Source: Hexactinellida sp. DTS-2022
Lineage: Eukaryota > Porifera > Hexactinellida
DNA: 64,000 nucleotides
NCBI GenBank assembly: GCA_028753945.1
Contig: JAPNXP010000013.1
Coordinates: 3,906,001-3,970,000 of the forward strand
Direction: 5' to 3'
Position 1 is the stretch's first letter. Every line of letters begins with the position of its first letter. This document shows positions 33,001 to 48,000 of the stretch, piece by piece. Under the pieces are notes generated by a model. That model did not search any database. It was not told where the DNA came from and was given only the letters and a program-made list of their open reading frames with translations. The position numbers and the translations under genes were made by a program.

Positions 33001-36000
33001 CGCGAAGCGACCTAGCAAGCGAAGCGCGCTAGTATTATATAAAGGCCAATCCTTCTTACATGATTAAACTGTAAGTGAATCCTCTGAGTAACATCAAACA
33101 ATTCCTCAACCGAGAGTACTCGCTTATCTTACATATCGCTCTCCTTATTCCTCAGATAAAGTGGTCTCACGCTCTGATCTTATAACTTTAGTGGAGTCTT
33201 TGCCAACGCAATAGAGATGAATGTTCTGTCTCCATAATGTCACCAATGAAAACAGTTCTGATCTGTTAGTCATTGGAAGAGAACGGATTGTTTCAAGAAA
33301 CTCCAGTTTCGCCATTAGAAGTTTAATTGACTGATTGTTAGTTAGTATAGTTTATTCCTTATATAATTATTTGCAATATTAGTTTAAACTAAGCACGTGT
33401 ACTCTGTTTTACCTATCACAATTTGTTTACAGCTGATAAGCTTACTTCCCTCACGCCAAGTTTCTTCGTTGGAGGTAATGTTATTGCTGATCAACAGTTT
33501 TTTTGTTTACCCATAATCAATAAATACTAAACCATAGTACATACAATAACATTGTGTATTCGCGAATACACATTGTGTTCTTGAATACACAAGTTTTATA
33601 ATACACTGTAATATAGATATACCAAGGCAGTGGTTTCAGAACTGGCACACTACAATAGTAAGTAATCGGCACAGTAAAAATATATAAAGTGAATACTAAT
33701 TTTAGAAATTGTTTAATCTGCATCGGCAAAAATACAAAACTAACCATATAAGCTCTGCATATCCACTAATAGAGGGAACTCGTACATATCAATCTTGTTA
33801 AGGAGCGGCAAACACATCTCAAAGTGCTCGAAAATCCGCGCGACTGAAAGGGGATTGCACTCGAAATATACTCGCTTGAACTCGTCCAGGTGGATTCTAC
33901 CAGTCACAGAACGGAGTTTTGCAATGAATGAGTTGTCATTGGCCAGAGCAGGTGCGAATATTCGCGTTCCTAACCAGCCAGGATCAAGCACGACCAGACT
34001 TGTGTTTGAAAATCGATTGATGAAAACAATCTCTCCCATTCTATCCAGGTCCTCTGAAATGTTGAACAAATCTGTTTTGGCCACGAGAGGATTCACAAAC
34101 TCTTTAGTCTTCTGCAGGTAATGATGCCAGGGTAAGACTGGAAAGTTGTGGTACTCGTTCCTCCAGTCCTTGAGCACACCGGCCATTGTGTCTACCATAC
34201 CAGAATGGTAGCCATGACTCTCCACCGACTTTATACGGAGCTGACTCAGATGGTCCTATACATAAAATATCGAAAGTTACATACAACATATAAAGAACCA
34301 ATTATCAAGGAATACGCATCACAAAATCATGAACCAAATAAATTACAATTGTTGATTCATTTTGTGGAAACTAGCTATGGTTTTTATAGGGCTGATACGA
34401 ATATACCGAATTAGTCGGGTCAAAATATGAAGCAAATACCCGCAACCCCAAAAAAATTGCAAGAAATTGTTTTATTACATTTTTCCGTAGTATCATGTAT
34501 GGAGAATAACATACTAAAAGTCTAGCGAAATCGGACAACCAAAAGTATAAGAAAATGGGGTCCAAAAGTTTATGTCCGGTCGAAAATCGCCGGTTTTGTG
34601 TATCCACGTTAGCCAATTTTAATCCATTAAAAACAACCCATTGTTGTCATATTCGTACTCAGCATCAAATTTCCGGCAATTTAATATATATTTTGACCAA
34701 TTTTTTCTTGAATCCTCCCTAACAACGGCCTGGTATGTGAAAATTTATGATCCAAATAGTATATCTAACTTACCTACATTACATATATACGTTAATCAAT
34801 AAGACGATTTAGTATAGAATAAATCCTACTCTATTGATTCAACTTGCCATAATTATATTGATTCAACTTATAAATTCCAGCTGGCTTCTATTTAATTGTA
34901 GCATTACTATACAATGGATTAAATTAAATTAATTTATATAAGGAATTTGTTGACTTTACTCAACTCACCGTGGATAACATTGCTAAAATAAATCACTAAT
35001 AATTTAATTTATTATCAATATGAATGAATGGCATTAAACTAAAGATGGTTTATGATAGAACCGTTAAGATTTTACATTCCACAACAACGACAGATTAAGT
35101 GATTATATTTATTTCGCCGAGAATATTCTTGCACAATTAATGTACTGACGTAATTAAATATAATTAATTCCTTTTGTATTTAACTTATAGACGGTTCCAA
35201 TTGGATTATTGGGGTTATCGAGTGCGTTGAATTCAAATATGATAGTGAAATTCGATTTAAATTAATAATAAGTGCAAATAATTGAACTTTATTTATTTTG
35301 CTGTACATAATAATGGTGTTAATTAAATTATTAATTTATTAATTAAATATTTATACAAATTAGCTAAATTTCATTAATCTCAGAGATGATACAAGATACA
35401 AACAAACTTTCAATTTATCAATTGGTCCTTATGCCACGTACCACCTATACAAGTGGGTCTTGAGTCTCTTGACACATTGAGGTGATGATGACATCGTCAA
35501 AGAAATTTATTTTTACAATTTTGTGAATTAAACAATTCGCATGGGTTGGTTGGAGTTGGGTGAATACCCAACACGCACTTTAAAATGCTGAGTCATCTGC
35601 AATTATATTATACTGAAACTTGAATATCTCTCAAATAAAGTGATCTAAATGGAAACTTCCACGACTCTAAGGGTCGTTGCCTACTGAAACACCTTTCTGT
35701 AATAATTTAACACCTTCATAGTGATGATGACTAGGCGAAAAAAAATCCAAAATTGCAGCTTGTGCCGACAGCATGTTCCTTTGGAGGCACTATCAATAAA
35801 CCAACATCAAAATATAGTGCCACCAAAGGAACATGCTGTCGGCACAAGCTGCAATTTTGGATTTTATTATTATCCTTCCGTATCCTCTCCACAGAACAGA
35901 GTTTAATTAACTAAGAACCCAAAATTTCAGGATATGTGTCTCGTGGGTTACAGATGTGCACCTGGGGTCACGATTTTTTATTACATTTATTTGGACACAT

Positions 36001-39000
36001 TTTTGCACCTGTTTAATATTGAAACAGGAACAATAAATAGAACCCGAATATTAAATTTATATGCATTCGATAGAGAATTAAATTCTACACCTTTTCACAG
36101 TGCACGAATTTTCAAATTGAGCTTCGTTTGTGCCACAATTGAGTTGCAAGCTTCCTTTGTTTACTAACACTTCAGTTCAATTGAAAGTATTAAATCTAAT
36201 TCTATTGTTTCAACTTGTTATTATAATATTGATTCAACTTGTGAGATCGAGTAGGCTTCTATTTTCCAATTGAAAACTAAGATTATATATTTCATAACAA
36301 CGACAGTTTATGTGATTATATTTCCTTCTGCAAGAATATTTTTGCACAATGGATACATGACATATTTAATTCTAATTAATTCGCTCTGTGTTTAACTTAT
36401 AGAGACGGTTCCAAAGGGAAACCTGAATAAGACCGAATGGAATAAGACCGAATGGAATAAGACCGAAAAAAAATCAGTACTGGAATAAGACCGAATGGAA
36501 TAAGACCGAAAAAAAATCAATACTGGAATAAGACCGAATGGAATAAGACCGAAAAAAAATCAGTACTGGAATAAGACCGAATGGAATAAGACCGAAAAAA
36601 AATCAATACTGGAATAAGACCGAATGGAATAAGACCGAAAAAAAATCAGTACTGGAATAAGACCGAATGGAATAAGACCGAAAAAATATAAGGGCTGCTT
36701 TTCACCCTGATCAATATTAGACACTTAGAAAGGCGAGCGTTTTAACCATTCTCCATAAAAGACAATTAGAGTGGCCAGTGTTTTCCCCATGATACATATA
36801 TCACACTTAAAAAGGCGAGTATTTTCTCCATTAATCACATAGTCGGGTGTTTTCTCAATGAACCATAATTCACGCTTAGAAAGTCGAGGTTTCACTTTTA
36901 TTCTTACCAATAGATACGTATTTCAGAGTAGTCCTTATATTATTCGGTCTTATTCCAGTACTGATTTTTTTTCGGTCTTATTCCATTCGGTCTTATTCCA
37001 GTACTGATTTTTTTTCGGTCTTATTCCATTCGGTCTTATTCCAGTATTGATTTTTTTTCGGTCTTATTCCATTCGGTCTTATTCCAGTCCTGATTTTTTT
37101 TCGGTCTTATTCCATTCGGTCTTATTCCAGTCTTAGAAAATCAGATTTTCTGCCTAGATTTTCGGTCTAATTCAGTCAACTCGTTCCAAATTCCAATTAG
37201 ATTATTGGGGTTAAGGAGTGCGCAGAATTTAAATAATATAATGAAATTCAATTTAGATTAATAATTATTGCAAATAATTGAACTTAATTTATTTTGATGT
37301 ACATAATATTGGTGTTACTTATTAGTAGATTAATTAAATATTTATACTAATTATCTAAATTTCATTAATCTCAGAAATTATAGCAGATGGAAACAAACTT
37401 TCAATTTATCAATGGGTCCTTATGCCACGTACCACCTATACAAGTGGGTCTTGACACCTTGAGGTGATTATGACATCGTCAAAGGAATGCATTTTTATAA
37501 TTTTGAGAATTATAAAATTCAAATGGGTCGGTTGGTTTTGGGTGATCACCCAACACGCACATTAAAAATGCTGACTCATCACTTATTATTTTGTACTGAA
37601 ACTTGAATATCTTTGAAACGAAGTGAGCAAAATGGGAACTTCCACCACTCTAAGGGTCGTTGCCTTCTGAAACACCTTTCTGAAATAATTTAACACCTTC
37701 ATAGTGATGATGACATGGCGAAAAAAATCCAAAATTGCAGCCTGTGGCGATAGCATGTTCCATTGGAGGCACTATCAATAAACCACCATCAAAATATAGT
37801 GCCACCAAAGGAACATGCATCGGCACAGGCTGCAATTTTCGATTTTATTTTCTCCGTAGACGGTGCCCTGGCCACACCTTTATACATAGAGAGCTGAAAC
37901 TTGGCATGTAGGTGCGATGGGACCGTCTAATTTGCACCTGGGGTTACGAATTTTGATCAAATTATTTTAACACCTATTTAAACTAGTTATGGCTCATAAA
38001 ATGAAATAATTATTTTTGAGCTTGATAAATATTACATGTACGGATAGAGAATTAAATTCTACACCTTTTCACAGTGCACGAAATTTTAAATTGGGTTTCG
38101 TTAGTGCCACAATAGAGTTTCAAGTTTCCTTTGTGTACTAACACTTCAGTTCCATTGAAAGTGTACACTTTTACTGAAATTGAAGTGTGAGTAAACAAAG
38201 AAATTTCAACCCCCATTTATGGCAGAAATTAAACCATTTATTGAAAATCTTCTTCACCCATCAGACGCAGAATTTTATGGTGAATCCAAATGTGAAATAA
38301 AATTTGGGGGTTTAGTAAAATATTTTTAGTTATGGACCAGACAAATTTTGAAAGGTGTCAAAAATGTGTCCAAAATTGGTTAATCAAAAATCGTAACCCC
38401 AGGTGCAAATTAGACGGTCCATACGCACCTACATGCCAAGTTTTAGCCAATCAAATCTAAAGCTCTGGCCTGGGCACCGTCTACGGAGAAAAAATCCAAA
38501 ATTGCAGCCTGAGCCGACGAATGTTCCTTTGGTGGCACTATATTTTGATGGTAGTTTATTGATAGTGCCTCCAAAGGAACATGCTGTCGGCACGGGCTGC
38601 AATTTTGGATTTTTTTTTCGCCATGTCATCATCACTATGAAGATGTTGAATTATTTCAGAAAGGTTTTTCAGAAGGCATCGACCCTTAGAGTGGTGGAAG
38701 TTTCCATCTAGTTCACTTCATTTTAGAGATATTTGAGTTTGAGTAGAATATAATAGCTGATGACTCAGCATTTTTTATGTGAGTGTCAGGTCACCCAAAA
38801 TAAACTAACTCATTTTAAATATCGAATTAACAAAATTGTAAAAAAACATTTTTTTAACGATGTCATCATCACCTCAAGGTGTCAGGACCCACTTGTATAG
38901 GTGGCACGTGCCATAAGGACCAATTGATAAATTGAAAGTTTGTTTCTATCTTCTATGATCTCTGAGATTTATGATATTTAATTAATTAGTATATATAATT

Positions 39001-42000
39001 TTTAATATTATTTATAATTTAACACCAATTTCAATATCAACTTATATTCATTAAGTTTAATTATTTTGTCATAAATAATTAATTAATTAATAAGGCTATC
39101 AAATTTCAATTCCGCACACTCGAAAACCCCTAATAAACAAATTGGGAGCATCTATATAAGTCATACACTACTGAAATAATTATAATTAATTACGTCAGTA
39201 TATTAACAGTGCAATAATATTCTCGCAGAAGTAAATATAATCACATAATCTGTCATTGTTATGGAATGTAAAATCTCGGTTTTAATTGGAAAATAGAAGC
39301 CTACTCGATATCACAAGTTGAATCAATATAATAATAACGAGTTGAAACAATAGAATTAGATTTAACACTTTCAATTGAACTGAAGTGTTAGTAAACAAAG
39401 AACTTTCAACTCCCATTTATGGCAGAAATAAAACTCTTTATTGAAAGTTTTCTTCTCCCATCAGACGCAGAATTTTATGGTGAATCCAAATATGAAATAA
39501 AATTTGGGGGTTTAGTAACATTTTTTGAGTTATGGAACAGACAAACTTTGTAAGGTGTTAAAAATGTGTCCAAAATGTGTTGATAAAAAATCGTAACCCC
39601 AGGTGCAAATTAGACGGTCCATACCCACCTACATGCCAAGTTTCAGGCAATCAAATATAAAACTCTGGCCAGGGCACCGTCTACGGAGAAAAAATATAAA
39701 TATAAATAAAATCCAAAATTGCAGCCTGTGCCGACGCATGTTCCTTTGGTGGCACTATATTTTTGTGTTGTTTATTGATAGTGCCTCCAAAGCAACATGC
39801 TGTCGGCGCAGGCTGCAATTTTGGATTTTTTTCGCCAAGTCATCAACGCCCAAGGTGTGAAGAACCATTCCTTAATTGGTCGGAGTCACAAGGAACGGTA
39901 GATAAATTTGAAGTTTGTTTCTATCATAAACCATCTTGAGTTTAATGCCATTCATTCATTATGTATTGATAATAAGTTATATTATTAGTTATTTATTTTA
40001 GCAATGTTATCCACGGTGATTTGAGTTTAGTCAACAAATTCCTTATATTATTATATTTTATTTAATGCATTGTATAGTAATACTACAATTAAATAGATGC
40101 CAGCTGGAATTTATAAATTGAATCAATTTAATTATCGCAAGTTGAAACAATAGTGAAAGATTTAACAAGTTAAATCAATATAATTATTACAAGTTGAAAC
40201 AATGGAATTAGATTTCACAGTTTTACTGAAATTGAAGTGTGAGTAAACAAAGAAATTTCAACCCCCATTTATGGCAGAAATAAAACTCCTTTTTGAAAGT
40301 TTTCTTCTCCCATCAGACGCAGAGTTTTATGGTGAATCCAAATATGAAATAAAAATTGGGGGTTTAGTAAAACATTTTTTGAGTTATGGACCAGACAAAT
40401 TTTGAAAGGTGTTAAAGATGTGTCCAAAATTTGTTAATCAAAAATCGTAACCCCAGGTGCAAATTAGACGGTCCCATCGCACCTACATGCCAAGTTTCAG
40501 CCCATCAACTATAAAGCTCTGGCCAGCGCACCGTCTACGGAGAAAAAATAAAAATAATAAAGGCAGTGATTCCAATACTGGGCCACTATACTATAGTATA
40601 GTCGGCACAGTAATAAAGGCAGTGATTCCAATACTGGGCCACTATACTATAGTATAGTCGGCACAGTAAAAATAAATAAATACAAATAAAGGCAGTGATT
40701 CCAATACTGGGCCACTATACTATAGTATAGTCGGCACAGTAAAATCCAAAATTGCAGTTGTGCCGACGCATGTTCCTTTGGTGGCACTATATTTTGATGG
40801 TGGTTTATTGATAGTGCCTCCAAGGAAAATGCTGTCGGCACAGCTGCAATTTTGGATTTTTTCGCCAAGTCATCATCACTATGAAGGTCTGAAATTATTT
40901 CAGAAAGGTCTTTCAGAAGGCAACGACCCTTAGAGTGGTGGAAGTTTCCATTTAGCTCACTTCATTTGAGAGATATTCAAGTTTCAAGTAGAATCTAATA
41001 TTTATTGAGTCAGCATTTTTAAAGTGCGTGTTGGGTATTCATCCAACTCCAACCAACCCATGCGAAATGTAGAATTCACAATATTGTGAAAACACCTTTT
41101 TTACGATGTTATCAACACCTCAAGGTGTCAAGACACATTTGTATAGGTGGTACCTGGCATAAGGACCAATTGATAAATTGAAAGTTTGTTTCTATCTTGT
41201 ATCATCTCTGAGATTAATGAAATTTAGCTAATTAGTATAAATATTTAATTGATTTATTTATCATTTAACACCATTATTATATACAGCAAAATAAATTAAG
41301 CTCAATTATTTGCAATTATTATTAATTTAAATTGAATTTCACTATAATATTTGAATTCCACGCACTCGATAACCCCAATAATCTAATTGGAACCGTCTAT
41401 AAGTTAAATACAAGATGAATTAATTATAATTAATTACGTCAGTACATTAATTGTGCAAGAATATTATCACCGAAATAAATATAATCACTTAATCTGTCGT
41501 TGTTGTGGAATGTAAAATCTTAACAGTTCTATCATAAACCATCTTTAGTTTAATGCCATTCATTCATTACTTATTGATAATAAATTAAATTATTAGTTAT
41601 GTATTTTCGCAATGTTATCCACGGTGAGTTGAGTAAAGTCAACAAATTCCTTATATAAATTAGTTAATTTAATCCATTGTATAGTAATGCTACAATTAAA
41701 TAGAAGCCAGCTGGAATTTATAAGTTGAATCAATATAATTATGGCAAGTTGAATCAATAGAGTAGGATTTAACAAGTTAAATCAATATAATTATTACAAG
41801 TTGAAACAATGGAATTAGATCTAAATTTAATTTATTATCAATAAGTAATGAATGAATGGCATTAAACTAAAGATGGTTTATGATAGAACTGTTAAGATTT
41901 TACATTCCACAACAACGACAGATTAAGTGATTATATTTATTTCGGCGAGAATATTCTTGCACAATTAATGTACTGACGTAATTAATTATAATTAATTCCT

Positions 42001-45000
42001 TTTGTATTTAACTTATAGATTGTTCCAATTAGATTATTGGGGTTATCGAGTGCGTGGAATTCAAATATTATAGTGAAATTCAATTTAAATTAATAATAAT
42101 TGCAAATAATTGAACTAAATATATTTTTCTGTATAGCTGTATATAATAATGGTGTTAAATAATTAATAAATTAATTAAATAGTATACTAATGAGCTAAAT
42201 TTCATTAATCTCAGAGATGATTCAAGATAGAAACAAACTTTCAATTTATCAATTGGTCCTTATGCCAGGTACCACCTATACAAGTGGGTCTTGACACCTT
42301 GAGGTGATTATGACATCGTCAAAAAAATGTATTTTTACAATTTTGTGATTTAAATAATGCGCATGGGTTGGTTGGAGTTGGGTGAATACCCAACACGCAC
42401 TTAAAAAAAGCTGACTCAGCACATATTAAATTCTACTGAAACTTGAATATCTCTCAAATTAAGTGAGCAAGATGGAAACTTCTACCACTCTAAGGGTCGT
42501 GGCCTTCTGAAACACCTTTCTGAAATAATTTAACACCTTCATTGTGATGATGACTTGGCGAAAAAAATCCAAAATTGCAGCCTGTGCCGACAGCATGTTC
42601 CATTGGAGGGACTATCAATAAACCACCACCAAAATATAGTGCCACCAAAGGAACATCCGTCGGCACAGGCTGCAATTTTGGATTTTTTTATTGTGCCGAC
42701 TATACTATAGTATAGTGGCCCAGTATTAGAATCACTGCCTGTATTACTGTGCCGACTATACTATAGTATAGTGGCCCAGTATTGGAATCACTGCCTTTAT
42801 TTTTAATATTATTACTGTACCGACTATACTATAGTATAGTGGCCCAGTATTGGAATCACTTCCTTTATTTTACTGTGCCGACTATACTATAGTATAGTGG
42901 CCCAGTTCTAATCTTACTGCCTTAAATAATATTATTATTATTATTACTGTGCCGACTATACTATAGTATAGTGGCCCAGTATTGGAATCACTGCCTTTAT
43001 TTTTACTGTGCCGACTATACTATAGTATAGTGGCCCAGTTCTAATCTCACTGCCTTTATTTTTTTATTTTTATTACTGTGCCGACTATACTATAGTATAG
43101 TGGCCCAGTATTAGAATCACTGCCTTTATTATTATTTTTATTATTTTTTTTTTTTTTCTCCGTAGACGGTGCCCTGGCCTGAGCTTTATAGTTGATGGGC
43201 TGAAACTTGGCATGTAGGTGCGATGGGACCGTCTAATTTGCACCTGGGGTTACGATTTTTGATTAACAAATTTTTGACACCTCTTTGACACCTTTCAAAT
43301 TTTGTCTGGTCCATAACTTAAAAATTGTTTTACTAAACCCCCAAATTTTATTTCACATTTGGATTCGCCATAAAATTCTGCGTCTGATGGGAGAAGAAAA
43401 CCTTCAATAAAGGGTTTAATTTCTGCAATAAATGGGGGTTGAAATTTCTTTGTTTACACACACTTCATTTTTAGTAAAACTGTGAAATCTAATTCCATTG
43501 TTTCAACTTGTAATAATTATATTGATTTAACTTGTTAAATCCTACTCTATTGTCTCAACTTGCAATAATTAAATTGATTTAACTTATAAATTCCAGCTGG
43601 CTTCTATTTAATTGTAGTATTACTATAAAATGGATTAAATATAATAATATAATATAAGGAATTTGTTGACTTAATTCAACTCAACCGTGGATAACATTGC
43701 TAAAATAAATAACTAATAATATAATTTATTATCAATACATAAAGGATTAATGGCATCAAACTCAAGATGGTTTAAGATAGAAACAAACTTCAAATTTATC
43801 TACCGTTCCTTGTGACTAGGACCAATAAACAAATGGTTCTTCACACCTTGGGCGTTGATGACTTGGCTAAAAAAAATCCAAAATTGCAGCCTGCGCCGAC
43901 AGCATGTTCCTTTGGAGGCACTATCAATAAACAACCAACAAAATATAGTGCCACCAAAGGAACATGCGTCGGCACAGGGTGCAATTTTGGATTTTTTTTT
44001 TCTCCGTAGACGGTGCCCTGGCCTGAGCTTTATTGTTGATGGGCTGAAACTTGGCATGTAGGTGCGATGGGACCGTCTAATTTGCACCTGGGGTTACGAT
44101 TTTGTATTAACAAATTTTTGACACATCTTTAACACCTTTCAAAATTTGTCTGGTCCATAACTCAAAAAATGTTTTACTAAACCCCAAAATTTTATTACAC
44201 ATTTGGATTCACCATAAAATTCTGCGTCTGATGGGAGAAGAAAATTTGTTAAAATTGGTTTAATTTCTGCCATAAATGGGGGTTGAAATTCCTTTGTTTA
44301 CTCAACACTTCAATTTCAATAAAACTGTGAAATCTAATTCCATTGTTTCAACTTGTAATAATTATATTGATTTAACTTGTTAAATCTTTCACTATTGTTT
44401 CAACTTGCGATAATTAAATTGATTCAACTTATAAATTCCAGCTGGCTTCTATTTAATTCTAGTATTACTATACAATGGATTAAATATAATATAATAATAT
44501 AAGGAAATTGTTGACTAAACTCAAATCACCGTGGATAACATTGCTAAAATATATAACTAATAATATAATTTATTATCAATACATAATGAATGAATGGCAT
44601 TAAACTCTAGATGGTTTATGATAGAAACAAACATCAAATTCAACAATCGTTCCTTGTGACTCCGACCACTTAACAAATGGTTCTTCACACCTTGGGCGTT
44701 GATGACTTGGCGAAAAAAATACAAAATTGCAGCCTGCGGCCGACAGCATGTTCCTTTGGAGGCACTATCAATAAACCACCAACAAAATATAGTGCCACCC
44801 AAGGAACATGCGTCGGCACAGGATGCAATTTTTTTTTTTACTGTGCCGACTATACTATAGTATAGTGGCCCAGTATTAGAATCACTGCCTTTATTTTTAT
44901 TATTTTTTCTCCGTAGACGGTGCCCTGGCCAGAGCTTTATAGTTGATGGGCTTAAACTTTGCATGTAGGTGCGATGGGACCGTCTAATTTGCACCTGGGG

Positions 45001-48000
45001 TAACGATTTTTGATTAAGAAATTTTTGACACATCTTTAACACCTTTCAAAATTTGTCTGGTCCATAACACAAAATATGTTTTACTAAACCCCCAAATTTT
45101 ATTTCACATTTGGATTCACCATAAAATTCCGCGTCTGATGGGAGAAGAAAACTTTCAATAAAGAGTTTTATTTCTGCCATAAATGGGGGTTGAAATTTCT
45201 TTGTTTACTCACACTTCAGTTTCAGTATAATTGTTAAATCTAATTCCATTGTTTCAACTTGTAATAATTATATTGATTTAACTTGTTAAATCTTACTCTA
45301 TTGATTCAACTTGCGATAATTAAATTGATCTAACTTATAAATTGCAGCTGGCTTCTATTTAATTTACCATACAATGGATTAAATAAAACAATATAATATA
45401 AGGAATTTGTTGACTTAATTCAACTCAACCGTGGATAACAATGCTAAGATAAATAACTAATAATATAATTTATTATCAATACATAATGAATGAATGGCAT
45501 CAAACTCAAGATGGTTTAAGATAGAAACAAACTTCAAATTTATCTACCGTTCCTTGTGACTCGGACCAATTAACAAATGCTTCTTCACACCTTGGGCGTT
45601 GATGACTTGGCAAAAAAAATCCAAAATTGCAGCCTGCGCCGACAGCATGTTCCTTTGGAGGCACTATCAATAAACAACCAACAAAATATAGTGCCACCAA
45701 AGGAACATGCGTCGGCACAGGGTGCAATTTTGGATTTTTCTTTTTTCTCCGTAGACGGTGCCCTGGCCAGAGCTTTATTGTTAATGGGCTGAAACTTGGC
45801 ATGTAGGTGCGATGGGACCGTCTAATTTGCACCTGGGGTTACGATTTTTGATTAACAAATTTTGGACACATCTTTAACACCTTTCAAAATTTGTCTGGTC
45901 CATAACTCAAAATATGTTTTACTAAACCCCCAAATTTTATTTCATATTTGGATTCGCCATAAAATTCTGCGTCTGATGGGAGAATAAATTTTCCAATAAA
46001 GGGATCAATTTCTGCCAAAAAAGGGGGTATAAATTTCTTTGTTTACTCACACTTCAATTTCAGTAAAGTGTTAAATCTAATTCTATTGTTTCAGCTTGTA
46101 ATAATTATATTGATTTAACTTGTTAAATCCTACTCTAGTGATTCAACTTGCGATAATTATATTGATTTAACTTGTTAAATCCTACTCTAGTGATTCAACT
46201 TGCGATAATTATATTGATTTAACTTATAAATTCCAGCTGGCTTCTATTTAATTCTAGCATTACTATACAATGGATTAAATTATATTAATTTATATAAGGA
46301 ATTTGATGACTTTACTCAACTCACCGTGGATAACATTGCTAAAATAAATAACTAATAATTTAATTTACTATCAATAAGTAATGAATGGCATTAAACTAAA
46401 GATGGTTTATGATAGAACCGTTAACATTTTACATTCCACAACAACGACAGATAAAGTGATTATATTTATTTCGCGAGAATATTCTTGCACAATTAATGTA
46501 CTGACGTAATTTATTATAATTAATTCCTTTTGTATTTAACTTATAGATTGTTCCAATTAGATTATTGGGGTTATCGAGTGCGCTGAATTCAAATATGATA
46601 GTGAAATTCGATTTAAATTAATAATAAGTGCAAATAATTGAACTTTATTTATTTTGCTGTACATAATAATGGTGTTAAATTATTAATTTATTAATTAAAT
46701 ATTTATACTAACTAGCTAAATTTCAATAATCTCAGAGATGATACAAGATAGAAACAAACTTTCAATTTATCAATTAGTCCTTATGCCACGTACCACCTAT
46801 ACAAGTGAGTCTTGACACCTTGAGGTGATGATGACATCGTATAAAAAATGTATTTTTACAATTTTGTGAATTAAATAATTCGCATGGGTTGGTTGGAGTT
46901 GGGTGAATACCCAATTAGCACTTTAAAAATGATGAGTCATCACAGATTATATTCTTCTGAAACCTGAATATCTCTCAAATGAAGTGAGCTAAATGGAAAC
47001 TTGCACCACTCTAAGGGTCGTTGCCTACTGAAACACCTTTTGATATATTTTAACACCTTCATAGTGATGATGACATGGCGAAAAAAAATCCAAAATTGCA
47101 GCTGTGCTGACAGCATGTCCCATTGGAGGCACTATCAATAAACCACGACCAAAATATAGTGCCACCAAAGGAACATGCGTCGGCACAGCTGCAATTTTGG
47201 ATTTTTTTTTTTCTCCGTAGACGGTGCCCTGGCAACACCTTTTACATAGAGAGCTGAAACTTGGCATGTAGGTGCGATAGGACCGTCTAATTTGCACCTG
47301 GGGTTACGATTTTTGATTAACAAATTTTTGACACATCTTTAACACCTTTCAAAATTTGTCTGGTCCATAACTCAAAATATGTTTTACTAAACCCCCAAAT
47401 TTTATTTCACATTTGGATTCACCATAAAATTCTGCGTCTGATGGGAGAAGAATATTTTCAAAAATATGTTTAATTTATATAATGGGGTTTGAAATTTCTT
47501 TGTTTACTCACACTTCAATTTCAGTAAAAGTGTTAAATCTAATTCTATTGTTTCAACTTGTAATAATTATATTGATTTAACTTGTTAAATCCTACTCTAT
47601 TGATTCAACTTGCCATAATTATATTGATTCAACTTATAAATTCCAGCTGGCTTCTATTTAATTGTAGTATTACTATACAATGGATTAAATAAAATATAAT
47701 GATATAAGGAATTTGTTGACTAAACTCAAATCACCGTGGATAACATTGCTAAAATAAATAACTAATAATTTAATTTATTATCAATAAGTAGTGAATGAAT
47801 GGCATTAAACTAAAGATGGTTTATGATAGAACTGTTAAGATTTTACATTCCACAACAACGACAGATTAAGTGATTATATTTATTTCGGCGAGAATATTCT
47901 TGCACAATTAATGTACTGACATAATTAATTATAATTAATTCCTTTTGTATTTAACTTATAGACGGTTCCAATTGGATTATTGGGGTTATCGAGTGCGTGG

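Noticed and set aside
36725-36910. 61-codon frame in the loop of the 43-bp-repeat foldback element
   Set aside because: It spans diverged short repeats of the loop (AGAAAGGCGAG) and has no recognisable domain.
42691-43135. Possible CRISPR array
   Set aside because: Seven palindromic units with variable spacers look superficially similar, but the spacers are simple T-rich or TAA runs, the genome is eukaryotic, and no cas gene is present.
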